Source: Paraperibacillus esterisolvens | Lineage (GTDB): Bacteria > Bacillota > Bacilli > Bacillales > DSM-1321 | Reading direction: 5' to 3' | DNA length: 64,000 nucleotides | Assembly: GCF_046237625.1 (NCBI RefSeq) | Contig: NZ_CP143545.1 | Coordinates: forward strand, 930,001 to 994,000 | In this document: positions 40,580-50,294 of the stretch, one piece after another | Position numbering within the stretch: the first letter of the stretch is position 1 | Layout of the letters: every line of letters starts with the position of its first letter | Translations under genes and position numbers: made by a program | Notes under the pieces: model-generated | The model's database searches: none | What the model was told of the DNA's origin: nothing | The model's input: only the letters and a program-made list of their open reading frames with translations

Positions 40580-42187
40580 ATGATGAACGCTCCATTGCTG
40601 ATGGCACAGATGCTGGAAAGAGCAGAAAAATATTTTTCAAAAAAAGAGGTGGTCTCAAGAACCGACGGGGGAATTCACAGGCTGACTTATAAGGAAATCG
40701 GCCAGCGGACAAGAAGGCTTGCCAGCAGTCTTAAGGGTCTGCGGGTTAAAAGGGGCGACCGTGTCGGCACTCTTGCCTGGAATCATCACCGCCATCTTGA
40801 AGCATATTTTGCGGTTCCGTGCTCCGGGGCAGTACTTCATACGATCAATATCCGCCTGGCACCGCAGCAGATCGCCTATATCATCAATCATGCCGAAAAC
40901 AAGGTGCTGCTCGTCGATGCCGATTTATGGCCGCTTATTGAGGCCATCAAAAATGAAATCACCACAGTCACCGCATTCATCATCATGACTGATAAAAACG
41001 AGCTTCCTGATACCTCACTCCCAGTCTACAATTATGAAGAACTGCTTGAAAAAGGCGATCCTGCCTTTACATTTGCCCGCGATCTAGACGAGAATTCTCC
41101 TGCCGGAATGTGCTACACCTCCGCTACAACGGGAAACCCAAAAGGAGTCGTTTATACACATAGAGGAATTGTGCTTCACAGCATGGCTCTGGGGCTTGCA
41201 GACAGTGCTGGGGTCAGCGAGAAAGATACCCTGATGCCAGTCGTGCCAATGTTCCATGTTAATGCATGGGGGCTGCCTTTTGCTTCCGTATGGTTCGGTA
41301 CAAAGCTCGTGCTTCCCGGTCCGTACTTCACCCCAAAACTAATCGCCAATCTGATTCAGCAGGAGAAAGTGACATTATCAGCCGGAGTCCCTACCATCTG
41401 GCTTGGGCTCCTAAAAGAAATTGAAGAGAATACTTACGATCTGTCAAGTCTTAGAGGGCTGATATGCGGAGGGGCAGCAGCTCCAAAGGGGATGATCCGC
41501 TCATTTGAAATAAAGCATAAGATCCCTTTCATGCACGCATACGGAATGACAGAAACAAGCCCGATCGTCCTGGTCTCAACCATAAAAAGCTATCAGGAAG
41601 GCCTCCCCGAAGAAGAAAAATTAGAATTAAAGGCCAAACAGGGTGTTTTAATTCCGGGGCTTGAGATAAAGGTGGTCGGCCCGGATGGGGAAGTGAAGGC
41701 AGATGGCAGGGAAATGGGCGAGCTGCTGATCCGCGGTCCGTGGATCGCCTCTGAATATTATAAGGATGAGCGTTCAGGAGATTCCTTTAAGGATGGATGG
41801 CTTCATACTGGCGATGTGGTGACCATTGATGAAGAGGGATTTGTGAAGATCGTGGACAGGACGAAGGATCTGATCAAAAGCGGGGGAGAATGGATATCGT
41901 CCGTAGACCTGGAGAATGCAATCATGGCCCATGATGCTGTCTTTGAAGCTGCAGTCATCGCCATCCCTGATGAGAGATGGCAGGAACGGCCGGCTGCATG
42001 CGTGGTGCTCAAGGAAAACCACAGGGCAGAAAAGGAGGATATCATTGAATTTTTGAAGCCGCAATTTGCCAAGTGGTGGATACCGGATGAAGTGATATTC
42101 ATGGATGAAATCCCAAAAACGTCTGTGGGCAAATTCCTGAAAAGAACGCTGCGTGAGCAGGCAGTCAACAGTTTAATACAAAAATAA
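40580..42187 (+). CDS. Fatty acid--CoA ligase (AMP-forming)
   Basis: A 535-residue ANL-superfamily ligase that activates a carboxylic acid with ATP and CoA. The P-loop is TSATTGNPKGVVYTH, A5 is YGMTETSP, A7 is LHTGDVVTID, and the catalytic Lys near the C-terminus is in PKTSVGKFLKR. The full sequence is closest in pattern to the medium/long-chain AlkK-like ligases of Bacillaceae. AGGAGGAATG precedes the ATG. The enoyl-CoA hydratase gene behind its own FadR-like operator follows, suggesting a role in fatty-acid use. Confidence 0.9.
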   Translation: MMNAPLLMAQMLERAEKYFSKKEVVSRTDGGIHRLTYKEIGQRTRRLASSLKGLRVKRGDRVGTLAWNHHRHLEAYFAVPCSGAVLHTINIRLAPQQIAYIINHAENKVLLVDADLWPLIEAIKNEITTVTAFIIMTDKNELPDTSLPVYNYEELLEKGDPAFTFARDLDENSPAGMCYTSATTGNPKGVVYTHRGIVLHSMALGLADSAGVSEKDTLMPVVPMFHVNAWGLPFASVWFGTKLVLPGPYFTPKLIANLIQQEKVTLSAGVPTIWLGLLKEIEENTYDLSSLRGLICGGAAAPKGMIRSFEIKHKIPFMHAYGMTETSPIVLVSTIKSYQEGLPEEEKLELKAKQGVLIPGLEIKVVGPDGEVKADGREMGELLIRGPWIASEYYKDERSGDSFKDGWLHTGDVVTIDEEGFVKIVDRTKDLIKSGGEWISSVDLENAIMAHDAVFEAAVIAIPDERWQERPAACVVLKENHRAEKEDIIEFLKPQFAKWWIPDEVIFMDEIPKTSVGKFLKRTLREQAVNSLIQK

Positions 42188-42249
42188 GACGAAAATGTGA
42201 CAAAATTCTTAATTTTCTTCATTTGTTTATAATTCCACTCATGCACATG

Positions 42250-42273
42250 TATAATGAATGTATATTCATTATA
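42250..42273 (+). promoter_or_regulatory. FadR-like palindromic operator over the -10 of the enoyl-CoA hydratase gene
   Basis: Two perfect 10-bp arms, TATAATGAAT (42250-42259) and ATTCATTATA (42264-42273), flank GTAT. The TGAAT-N-ATTCA core resembles the B. subtilis FadR box (TGAATGANTANTCATTCA). The left arm includes a TATAAT -10 hexamer, so binding would block transcription and acyl-CoA could relieve it. Confidence 0.62.
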
Positions 42274-42287
42274 GAGGAGGCACAAAA

Positions 42288-43082
42288 TTGGAAGCGGATA
42301 CAATAACTGCGCAAAGTCTGGTAACAGTGTCCTATAGTGGAAGAATGGCTCAAGTGGAACTGAACAGGCCCTCATCCCTGAACGCATTGAACCTGGATCT
42401 GCTGAGAGAGCTCGTACATGCTCTAAAAGGAATGACCGTAGATGAAAAGATTGATATGATTGTCCTGAAAGGGAGCGGAAGAGGCTTTTGCTCAGGCGGG
42501 GACATAAAATCGATGCTTGAAGCAGCTGATGACAGCAGCTTTTTCTCGATGATGGAGGTTATCAGCGACCTTGCCGTGACCTTGTATTGCATGCCTAAGC
42601 TTACCCTTTGCGCCATTCACGGTGCAGCTGCAGGCCTCGGCCTCAGCATAGCCCTGGCCTGCGACCACATCATCGCACAGGCAGACAGCAAAATAGCCAT
42701 GAACTTTATTGGAATCGGCTTAATCCCGGACGGCGGAAGCCACTTCTTTCTTGAACGGAAAATCGGTGAAACCAAAGCAAAAGAACTAATATGGGAAGGA
42801 AAAGTTATGAATGCCGAGGAAGCCCTGAAAAGAAATCTCATACACCAGATCACCGATAACCTCAACACTGCAGTAGATCAAAAGATAAACGAATGGAAAC
42901 AGAAACCAGTATCCGCCATGATCAAATCCAAAAAAATACTGGCAGAAATCAACCGGCCCAGCCTCCTGAAAATCCTGGAACTCGAAAAACACGGCCAGCT
43001 CAAAATGAGAAAAACCCACGACCACCAAGAAGGCATCCAGGCCTTCATAGAAAAAAGACCACCAAAATTTATTGGGAAATAA
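42288..43082 (+). CDS. yhaR: Enoyl-CoA hydratase/isomerase family protein, YhaR-like
   Basis: A 264-residue crotonase-fold protein. The oxyanion-hole glycines are in GRGFCSGGDIKSM and HGAAAGLGLSIALACDH. Crotonase glutamates are not obvious in the second region, where VMNAEEALKRNLIHQI follows. The TTG start at 42288 has GAGGAGG 7 nt upstream. The upstream palindrome suggests control by FadR and fatty-acyl-CoA, and the preceding gene encodes an acyl-CoA ligase. It is probably a beta-oxidation or CoA-ester modifying enzyme; the substrate is unknown. YhaR occupies this position next to yhaQ in B. subtilis. Confidence 0.87.
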   Translation: MEADTITAQSLVTVSYSGRMAQVELNRPSSLNALNLDLLRELVHALKGMTVDEKIDMIVLKGSGRGFCSGGDIKSMLEAADDSSFFSMMEVISDLAVTLYCMPKLTLCAIHGAAAGLGLSIALACDHIIAQADSKIAMNFIGIGLIPDGGSHFFLERKIGETKAKELIWEGKVMNAEEALKRNLIHQITDNLNTAVDQKINEWKQKPVSAMIKSKKILAEINRPSLLKILELEKHGQLKMRKTHDHQEGIQAFIEKRPPKFIGK

Positions 43083-43195
43083 AAAAGCGCAGAGCGGTGC
43101 TTTTCAAGGAAATTTAATATATAGCAGAATGAATCACAAATCACAGGCTGAAAACAAAATGAAGTAGAAAAGCAGAGGTCCGGCAAGCTTAAAGC

Positions 43196-43247
43196 AGGCG
43201 GGCCGTGAGAAGTAAATTATCTTCTCGCGGCCCGCCTTATTTATTTT
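43196..43247 (+). terminator. yhaR terminator
   Basis: AGGCGGGCCGTGAGAAG and CTTCTCGCGGCCCGCCT form a long G+C-rich stem with a TAAATTAT loop, followed by a T-rich stretch. The rest of 43083-43330 holds nothing else I can identify. Confidence 0.85.
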
Positions 43248-43333
43248 GGGCTCAGCTGAATCCGCCAAAAAAAACCTTCATAACGAATCCTGCCAGACTG
43301 CCTTCTATTTAGTTGACTATCCGTATAGAAATG

Positions 43334-43357
43334 AAAAACCCCATGCGAAAGCATGGG
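43334..43357 (-). terminator. Terminator of the yhzC-like gene
   Basis: On the minus strand CCCATGC and GCATGGG pair around TTTC and are followed by a U-run (plus-strand GAAAAAC). Confidence 0.8.
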
Positions 43358-43358
43358 A

Positions 43359-43544
43359 TTAACGGTGAAATAAAACGAGCTTTCCTGCTGGGGATGTACA
43401 GCGGTGGGTGTGCTCGGCATAGCCTTTTTCCTGGAGGATCCCCGTGCCGCGCTCCTTGGCCTGATCATCAGTTTCGGCCTGTATGCTTTCATCCAGGAGT
43501 TTTTCGCCGGAGGTGTCGAATACGGTCAATTTGTAGTTTTTCAT
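43359..43544 (-). CDS. yhzC: YhzC-like small protein
   Basis: A 61-residue soluble protein starting MKNYKLTVFDTSGEKLLDE, with a conserved-looking basic C-terminus (HTHRCTSPAGKLVLFHR). AAAGGGGA upstream of the ATG is a good site, and a terminator follows on the minus strand. It matches the size and opening of B. subtilis YhzC, found in the same genomic area. Its function is not known; a small alpha/beta fold is likely. Confidence 0.75.
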   Translation of the reverse strand: MKNYKLTVFDTSGEKLLDESIQAETDDQAKERGTGILQEKGYAEHTHRCTSPAGKLVLFHR

Positions 43545-43727
43545 ATGAAATTCCCCTTTGTTTATGTTTTCTGATTTTTCTTTTTTATTGTGGCATAGGA
43601 TAGATTTAATTGTAAAGGTTTGAGAAACAATTGGGAAACCCTTGTTTAATTACGGGTCTTTTACTAACATGATAAGTGATGATGGAATTTTATTCCTGTT
43701 AATAGAGGGAGAAAAGGGGGGAGCGAA

Positions 43728-44627
43728 TTGGTTCTTGAGATTAATCAAGTATCAAAGCGATTTGGCAGTTTTACAGCAGTAGATTCATTGAGTATCCAAA
43801 TTCCGGAAAAAGAAATGTTCGGGTTCCTTGGAGCTAATGGAGCGGGGAAAACGACGACGTTCCGGATGATTTTAGGTCTATTGACGCCGAGTTCAGGGGA
43901 AATCTTATGGAATGGCAGGAAGGTGGATTATTCGACCAGCCCGCTGATTGGCTATCTTCCGGAGGAAAGAGGGCTGTACCCCAAGCTCTCGGTGAAGGAG
44001 CAGATTGTATACCTTGCCCGCCTGAGAGGGATGGAGAAGGCAGAAGCACTGAAGGAGCTTGAATATTGGCTTGGCCGCTTCAAGGTTCCACAGTATATGA
44101 ATAAGAAGGTAGAAGAACTCTCGAAGGGCAACCAGCAGAAAATCCAGGTTATTGCGTCCATTATCCATAAGCCAAAGCTCCTGATTCTGGATGAACCGTT
44201 CAGCGGGCTGGACCCGGTAAATGTAGAGCTCCTGAAGGCAGCCGTGAAGGAGCTGAAGGAAAATGGGACCACCATTGTGTTCTCGAGCCACCGGATGGAG
44301 CATGTCGAGGAACTATGCGAAAATCTGTGCATCATGCATAAGGGAAGCCCGGTGGTTTACGGGGCGTTGAAGGATATCAAAAGGTCGTTTGGGAAAAAGA
44401 ACCTCACTATACATGCCGATTTTGATTTAGGTTATCTGGAAAACTTTGATGGAGTGGTCAAAGCGAAACAGACACAGGAAGGAATTTCCCTGCAAATCAA
44501 CCGCGAAGAGGCAGCCCAGGACATTCTGAAGGATATTGCAGGCAAAGGATTCATCAGAAGATTTGAGCTGGAGGAACCGTCGTTGAATGATATTTTCATA
44601 GAAAAAGTGGGTGCTGCTTATGAATAG
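43728..44627 (+). CDS. yhaQ: ABC transporter ATP-binding protein, YhaQ/NatA type
   Basis: A 299-residue ATPase with Walker A GANGAGKTT, signature LSKGNQQKIQ and Walker B LLILDEPFSGLDP, plus a C-terminal extension typical of NatA-like exporters. The TTG start at 43728 follows a GGGGGGAGC site. Its last eight bases overlap the start of the permease gene, so the two are coupled. In B. subtilis yhaQ-yhaP is predicted to export Na+ or another small substrate; that is family inference. Confidence 0.9.
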   Translation: MVLEINQVSKRFGSFTAVDSLSIQIPEKEMFGFLGANGAGKTTTFRMILGLLTPSSGEILWNGRKVDYSTSPLIGYLPEERGLYPKLSVKEQIVYLARLRGMEKAEALKELEYWLGRFKVPQYMNKKVEELSKGNQQKIQVIASIIHKPKLLILDEPFSGLDPVNVELLKAAVKELKENGTTIVFSSHRMEHVEELCENLCIMHKGSPVVYGALKDIKRSFGKKNLTIHADFDLGYLENFDGVVKAKQTQEGISLQINREEAAQDILKDIAGKGFIRRFELEEPSLNDIFIEKVGAAYE

Positions 44628-45861
44628 ATTCTGGATTATATTTTGGCATACATATATCACCAAAGTGAAATCAAGGTCTTTTATCATTACTACATCCATC
44701 ATGGTGGTCCTGTTGTTAGGAGCGGCCAGCCTATCAAAGATCACTGATTTTTTTGAAGGAGATGATGGACCGGAAAAAGTCGGGATTGTGGATGAAACCG
44801 GCTCTTTATACAGCATTCTCGCCCAGCAGCTGGCAGCCCAGAAGGCGGAATTCAAACCGGTCCGGATAAAGGATGAAGAGGAAGCCCGGAGGCTTGAGGA
44901 AAAAGGCGATGTTACTGGATACCTCCTGCTTGCCGGGGATAGTGAGGGCCTGCCGGCGGCTGCCTATAAATCAAGCAGTATATCTGAAACATCCTTGAAC
45001 ACCCAGCTGGAAAATGCGCTCCAGCAGGTCAAGACCGTCCTGGTTACTAAGAAGTTCAATTTAAAGCAGGAGCAGATTGCCGAGCTGTACAAACCGGTTC
45101 CATTTGAGCTCGTTCCCCTGAAAAAAGATGCCAAGACAGAGGAAGAACTTAGTCAGGCAAGGGGGATTGTCTATATCATCCTGTTTGTCATTTATTTCTC
45201 GGTCATGATGTATGGGAATATGATTGCAACAGAAGTGGCTCAGGAAAAGACGTCAAGGGTAATGGAAATCCTCGTCTCAAGCGTATCGCCTGTTACACAG
45301 ATGTTCGCTAAGATCCTCGGGATTGCCCTTCTCAGCCTGACACAGCTTGCTACATTCTTCTCCATTGGCTATGGGGCAATCAAGAAGAATATGGATACAC
45401 TAAATGGCGGCGGGGTCCCCTTCTTTGGGTTTGATAAGCTTCCGGCGGAAACACTGTTTTATGGGATATTGTTTGCGATGCTTGGCTATTTCCTATATGC
45501 GACACTTGCAGCGTTCCTTGGCTCGCTCGTCAGCCGGGTGGAGGATCTCCAGCAGACGATCGGCCCGATGACCTGGCTTGTTATCATCGGATTCATGCTG
45601 GCTGTCTTTGGCCTCGGTGATCCGGATCTTACATTTGTAAAAATCATGTCCTTCATTCCGTTTTTCAGTCCGATGCTCATGTTCCTGAGGGTCGGGATGC
45701 TTGAAATCCCGTTGTGGGAGGTGGCGCTCTCTATCGGCATATTGATTGCAACCATCATAGCGCTCGCTGTTTTCGGAGCAAAGGTTTATAAGGGAGGAGT
45801 CCTTCTTTACGGAAAATCCAGTTCATTCAAAGATATTAAAAAAGCTTTATCGCAAAATTGA
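44620..45861 (+). CDS. yhaP: ABC transporter permease, YhaP/NatB type
   Basis: A 413-residue permease with one N-terminal membrane helix, a large extracytoplasmic domain (about 45-180) and a C-terminal bundle of five to six helices, the ABC-2 (NatB) arrangement. TSRVMEILVSSVSPVTQMFAKI is the conserved cytoplasmic helix between TM segments. I use the ATG at 44620, inside the end of yhaQ, giving an 8-nt overlap. It forms an exporter with YhaQ. Confidence 0.88.
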   Translation: MNRFWIIFWHTYITKVKSRSFIITTSIMVVLLLGAASLSKITDFFEGDDGPEKVGIVDETGSLYSILAQQLAAQKAEFKPVRIKDEEEARRLEEKGDVTGYLLLAGDSEGLPAAAYKSSSISETSLNTQLENALQQVKTVLVTKKFNLKQEQIAELYKPVPFELVPLKKDAKTEEELSQARGIVYIILFVIYFSVMMYGNMIATEVAQEKTSRVMEILVSSVSPVTQMFAKILGIALLSLTQLATFFSIGYGAIKKNMDTLNGGGVPFFGFDKLPAETLFYGILFAMLGYFLYATLAAFLGSLVSRVEDLQQTIGPMTWLVIIGFMLAVFGLGDPDLTFVKIMSFIPFFSPMLMFLRVGMLEIPLWEVALSIGILIATIIALAVFGAKVYKGGVLLYGKSSSFKDIKKALSQN

Positions 45862-45863
45862 AC

Positions 45864-45916
45864 AGAACCGGGGACGGCAGCCATGTTTTTCTGCTGGCCC
45901 TGGTTCTTTTGTTTTA
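45864..45916 (+). terminator. Terminator between yhaP and yhaO
   Basis: AGAACCGGGG pairs with CCCTGGTTCT across a loop with smaller internal pairing (GGCAGC/GCTGGC), followed by TTTGTTTT. Confidence 0.7.
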
Positions 45917-45992
45917 GGAGCATCCAGCCCTTTTTCTCTATGGTAAAATAAAGGTGGCCGACAGGCTTTTTTATGGGAAAGGATGCTGAGCA

Positions 45993-47198
45993 ATGAAAGA
46001 AGTGACCTTTATACATACGGCAGATTTGCATTTGGACAGCCCTTTTCTGGGCATTAGAAATATGCCCGGGGAAGTAGTGCATAGATTGAGGGAGGCGACT
46101 TTTACTGCGTTTAAAAAGACAGTGGATGCCGCCATCCTGTTAAAAGTGGATTTCATGGTTATAGCCGGGGATTTATATGATGGTGAAAATAGAAGCATCC
46201 GCGCACAGGTCCGTTTTCGCAATGAAATGGAGAGACTGGCAGGACATGGCATCGGGGCGTATATCATTCACGGAAATCATGATCATCTGACCGGCAGCTG
46301 GGTGAAGCTCCATTTCCCCGGCAATGTGCATCTGTTTTCCGGGGAGTATGAGAGAAAGGTTTTCAAAAGTCGTGCGGGCGCCATTGTCCATCTTTACGGC
46401 TTCAGTTATCCGCACAGACATGTGGTGGATAGGATGGCCGTCCGTTACGTCAAGCAAGCCGGAGCAGACTTTCATATCGCCCTCTATCACGGAAGCTTGG
46501 AAGGAAGTACCGGCCACGGGCAGTATGCCCCTTTTTCGCTTGGTGAGCTGCTGGAGAAGGATATGGATTACTGGGCGCTGGGTCACATCCACAAGAGGCA
46601 GGAGCTCCATGAATTTCCGGCTGTAGTGTATCCCGGTAATATACAGGGACGCCACCGGAAGGAAGAAGGAGTGAAAGGATGCTATTATGTGAGGATGTCA
46701 GAGAATCTGATAGAAAAAGAGTTCATTGAAACCTCCGATATCATATGGGATAAACTTAAATTGGAGAGTGCCGGCGATGCATCATTCGACAGCCTGCTCA
46801 GGCTTTGTGAGGAAGGGATCCAGGCGGGGGCAAAGGAAGGATGCGGTGTGCTGCTGAGCATTGAAATTGAGATTGGATCTGGCGGACGCCATACGGCCTC
46901 TTTTGCGGCAGATCTGCTATCGGTCCTTCAGGAGAACCCGCTGGATGAAGATTTTATCTGGCCGTATGAGCTTAAACTTGTTGAGGAAGCACAGGCGTCT
47001 GCAGCTCCCTCGAATCCATTCCTGAAGGAGCTAGCCGGCCTTAAAGGCGGCCCGGAAACACAAGATGCGCTGGATGCCCTTTTCAAGCATCCGCATGCCA
47101 GGAAGTTCCTTGATGAACTTGAAGAAGGCGAACTGAGAGAAATACAGGATAACTCCTTGAATATGGTACTTTCCCTATTGCAAGGAGGATTGAAATGA
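45993..47198 (+). CDS. yhaO: YhaO, Mre11/SbcD-like metallophosphoesterase
   Basis: A 401-residue nuclease-like protein with all calcineurin-type phosphoesterase motifs: HTADLHLDSPF, VIAGDLYDG, HGNHDH, LYHGSLEG and GHIHKRQ. It is homologous to the SbcD/Mre11 DNA-repair exonucleases; its C-terminal third is a capping/partner region. Its stop overlaps the yhaN start (ATGA), so they are coupled, as for SbcD and SbcC. The exact repair pathway of YhaO is not established. Confidence 0.9.
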   Translation: MKEVTFIHTADLHLDSPFLGIRNMPGEVVHRLREATFTAFKKTVDAAILLKVDFMVIAGDLYDGENRSIRAQVRFRNEMERLAGHGIGAYIIHGNHDHLTGSWVKLHFPGNVHLFSGEYERKVFKSRAGAIVHLYGFSYPHRHVVDRMAVRYVKQAGADFHIALYHGSLEGSTGHGQYAPFSLGELLEKDMDYWALGHIHKRQELHEFPAVVYPGNIQGRHRKEEGVKGCYYVRMSENLIEKEFIETSDIIWDKLKLESAGDASFDSLLRLCEEGIQAGAKEGCGVLLSIEIEIGSGGRHTASFAADLLSVLQENPLDEDFIWPYELKLVEEAQASAAPSNPFLKELAGLKGGPETQDALDALFKHPHARKFLDELEEGELREIQDNSLNMVLSLLQGGLK

Positions 47199-50100
47199 AA
47201 ATCATTGAGCTTCATATATATGGATATGGAAAATTAGAAAATGCCTCCTTTTCCAGCCTTTCAGATCTTCAGGTATTTTTCGGTGAAAATGAAGCCGGAA
47301 AGTCCACGCTGATGTCATTCATCCATAGCGTCCTGTTCGGCTTTCCGGGAAAAAACCAGAGTGCAGCCCGATATGAGCCCAGGCAATCCCTGAAATATGG
47401 GGGCAGATTGGTCCTTGAATCAGCTGTACATGGCACGATTACTGTGGAAAGGGTCAAAGGGAAGGCGTCAGGTGATGTGACGGTCACCAAAGAAGGGCAG
47501 GCTGCCGGGGGGGAGGAAATGCTTGCCTCTCTTCTGGGCGGCCTCGACCGGGCATCTTTCGGGTCCATTTATTCCTTCGACTTAACCGGACTGCAGAATC
47601 TGCAGAAAATGAGTGAGCAGGATATCGGGAAATATCTCCTTTCAGCAGGGATGATGGGTACGGATGCCATCCTTACGGCTGAAGCCAGGCTTCAGAAGGA
47701 GATGGATGCCCTTTTCAAGCCTTCCGGACAAAGGCCGGCTCTGAACGTACAGCTAAAGGAATTGAGGCAGCTACAGGGCGAGCTTAAGAAGTCGATGGAC
47801 AGCCAGAAGGAATATGCAATTCTTCACGCGGATTATCTGAACCTTCAGCAGAATCTTGAAGCCGCAGAGCGGCTGGCAGCCGAGACTGAAGAAACTATAT
47901 ATATGTATAAAGAATATATCCGGATGCGCCCGCTTCTCAGGGAAAAGGAATTTCTTTCTGCAAAGCTCGAAGGATCAAGAGAGTACACTTTCCCCGAAGA
48001 CGGTCTGGAGCGGCTGCACGAGCTTCTCCATTCCAAAAATCACTATGAAGCTGAGGAGGCTGCCTTGAAGGCAAGGGAAGAGGAAGTCCGGAGAAAGCTT
48101 GACTCCTGCACACCTGACTTCAGACTGTTGGAAAAAGCGCCGGAGATCGAGCCCCTGCTGGAACGGCTTCCTGTCCTTGAACAGAGGGAAATCGAGCAGG
48201 AACAGCTGAAGCAGAAGATTAAACAGCTCAGACAGGAAGCGGAAGCCATTCTTCGGGATTCAGGTTATCAAAAAGATATCGGAGAAGTGTTAAGGGCGGA
48301 TACAAGCATGCTGCGGAGGGAATCCCTGGCAGAGCTTGATGCGAAGAGGCAGCAGAGCCTTCATACAAAAGAGCAGCTTGAAGAACGCTTAAAGGCAGAA
48401 GGGGAGCTGCTTGAACAGACAGAAAAACAATTAGACTCCATGGTCTCCCAGCTGCTCCCGGAAGATGAGCGGGAAAGGCTGCAGATAAAATTCGATAGCC
48501 ATAAAAATACGGACATCCATCTTGGCAGAAAGAGGATGATTGAAGAACAGATCGAAAAGACTGAAGTACGCTATAAAAAGCTTACAGAGGAAGAGGAGAG
48601 CCGCCGGAGGAGGACTAAAAACGCTCTCGGTGCGGGAACTGCCGTGGTTCTGGTTCTGGCAGTATATGCCCTGCTTTCAAAGAATTATTCGATTTTTGGA
48701 TTTGCGTTTGGACTCGCTGCCGTGGGTCTGCTGATTAAATTCCTGCAGCCATCGCATTCAATTCTTACAGACCTGAAGGATGAGCTTAGCGCGCTCAGGG
48801 CAGAAGCGGAAATGCTGGATGCCTCCAGGAGCAAGCCTTCCGGCTGGGATCCTTCATTAGAATCCCTATTGGAAAAAGATAAAGAGTTAGCGCGGAGGAT
48901 CAGGGATAAGGAAATCCAGAGAGAGGAACAGGAAGTGTCCTTCAACCGGATCATCGATGCGTTTGAGAATTGGGAGAAAGAATGGGCGCAGCTCGAGCAA
49001 AAGACAAGTAAAGAGTATAAAGGGCTCGGATATAGCGGACCTTCCCTTCATAGCAGGCAGTTAACATTCTTTTTTGATGCGATTCAGAAAGCAAAAGCAG
49101 TCCTTAATAAGGCAGACAGGATACAGGAAGAGCTGCAGGAGTCGACCGCAGGGGCAGAAGGGAAAATTCAGGCAATCAATGGATATGCTGCAGAGCTTGG
49201 AACCAATCATTTTTCCTGGCGGGAAGGAACTGCTTCACTGAAGACTGCCATCCGCCAGGCAGCAGACGACTTCAATAAATGGCAGCAGATTCAAAACCAG
49301 CTGGAGAGCCTGGGTGAAGCTTTGCGCAGTCTGGGGGAAAAGAAGACGTTCATAGAGCGTGAGGTGAAAACTCTGTACCGCCTTGCCCAATCAGACGGAG
49401 AGGAAGAGTTCAGAGGGCGTCACAAAGCCGTTCAGGAGAGAAAGGCAGACGAAGCGAGACTCGGGGACATAGAGGTCCAGCTTGCCTCCTTTACGCTTAG
49501 CCGCTCAGCTGCTGCTGAATTCAGCAGCAGGGGCATAACCGAAATGGATACAAAAAAGCTGGAAGATAAACGGAAAGAGCTTGCTGAAGAAATCGGCCGT
49601 CTTTTGAAGCTGGCGGCAGAAACAGAAGCCAAAATCAAGATGCTCGAAGAAGGGGGAACCCACTCAGAGCTGCTGCACCGATTCCAAGAAAAGAAGTCAG
49701 CCTTCCGGGAAGAGGCGAAAAAGTGGGGAGAATATGCGCTCGCCCAAAGCCTTTTGAAAAGGACAGTCTCAAGGTTTATGGACGAAAAGCTTCCCCGGGT
49801 TCTGAAGAAAGCGGAAAGCTATCTATCTTATCTGACAGAAGGATCTTACACGGCCATTCATATGAAGGATGAAAGCAGGGGAGTCCTTCTGCAGCATAAA
49901 AGCGGCTTGATGTATGAAGCATCAGAAGTAAGCAGGGGTACGGCTGAACAGGCATATACTGCAATCCGCCTTGCTCTTGCCCTCCATGCATCCCAGGAAG
50001 AAAGCTTTCCAATCATCATCGATGATGGCTTTGTTAACTTTGATCAAAAGAGAACAGAAAGAGTGCTGGGACTCCTGAAAGAGCTTAAAGATGAGCATCA

Positions 50101-50236
50101 AATCATCTTCTTTACCTGTCACAGCCATATTGCCAGCGCCTTCAAGGCAGGCAGTGTGATCACCCTGAGCCCAAGCGGGGCTGCGTCTGCGTCAGGGCTT
50201 CAGGATTCCCTGCCGCCGGCGGGTTCCCGCCTTTAA
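47195..50236 (+). CDS. yhaN: YhaN, SMC/Rad50-like AAA protein with membrane segment
   Basis: A 1013-residue ATPase-fold protein. The N-terminal half of the nucleotide site is GENEAGKSTLMSFI (Walker A, about residue 31), and the C-terminal half has a Walker-B-like FPIIIDDGFVNFD near residue 950, which come together through long coiled coils (about 170-470 and 530-850). In the middle are two hydrophobic stretches (about 477-515, VVLVLAVYALL), a YhaN feature not seen in SbcC, suggesting membrane attachment. It would work with YhaO. A start 4 nt before the yhaO stop and GGAGGATTG upstream support coupling. Confidence 0.9.
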   Translation: MKIIELHIYGYGKLENASFSSLSDLQVFFGENEAGKSTLMSFIHSVLFGFPGKNQSAARYEPRQSLKYGGRLVLESAVHGTITVERVKGKASGDVTVTKEGQAAGGEEMLASLLGGLDRASFGSIYSFDLTGLQNLQKMSEQDIGKYLLSAGMMGTDAILTAEARLQKEMDALFKPSGQRPALNVQLKELRQLQGELKKSMDSQKEYAILHADYLNLQQNLEAAERLAAETEETIYMYKEYIRMRPLLREKEFLSAKLEGSREYTFPEDGLERLHELLHSKNHYEAEEAALKAREEEVRRKLDSCTPDFRLLEKAPEIEPLLERLPVLEQREIEQEQLKQKIKQLRQEAEAILRDSGYQKDIGEVLRADTSMLRRESLAELDAKRQQSLHTKEQLEERLKAEGELLEQTEKQLDSMVSQLLPEDERERLQIKFDSHKNTDIHLGRKRMIEEQIEKTEVRYKKLTEEEESRRRRTKNALGAGTAVVLVLAVYALLSKNYSIFGFAFGLAAVGLLIKFLQPSHSILTDLKDELSALRAEAEMLDASRSKPSGWDPSLESLLEKDKELARRIRDKEIQREEQEVSFNRIIDAFENWEKEWAQLEQKTSKEYKGLGYSGPSLHSRQLTFFFDAIQKAKAVLNKADRIQEELQESTAGAEGKIQAINGYAAELGTNHFSWREGTASLKTAIRQAADDFNKWQQIQNQLESLGEALRSLGEKKTFIEREVKTLYRLAQSDGEEEFRGRHKAVQERKADEARLGDIEVQLASFTLSRSAAAEFSSRGITEMDTKKLEDKRKELAEEIGRLLKLAAETEAKIKMLEEGGTHSELLHRFQEKKSAFREEAKKWGEYALAQSLLKRTVSRFMDEKLPRVLKKAESYLSYLTEGSYTAIHMKDESRGVLLQHKSGLMYEASEVSRGTAEQAYTAIRLALALHASQEESFPIIIDDGFVNFDQKRTERVLGLLKELKDEHQIIFFTCHSHIASAFKAGSVITLSPSGAASASGLQDSLPPAGSRL

Positions 50237-50294
50237 GTGCCGCCTTCCCATATGATATACTATCAGTACTAATGTTACGGAGGAGAAGAACAGG

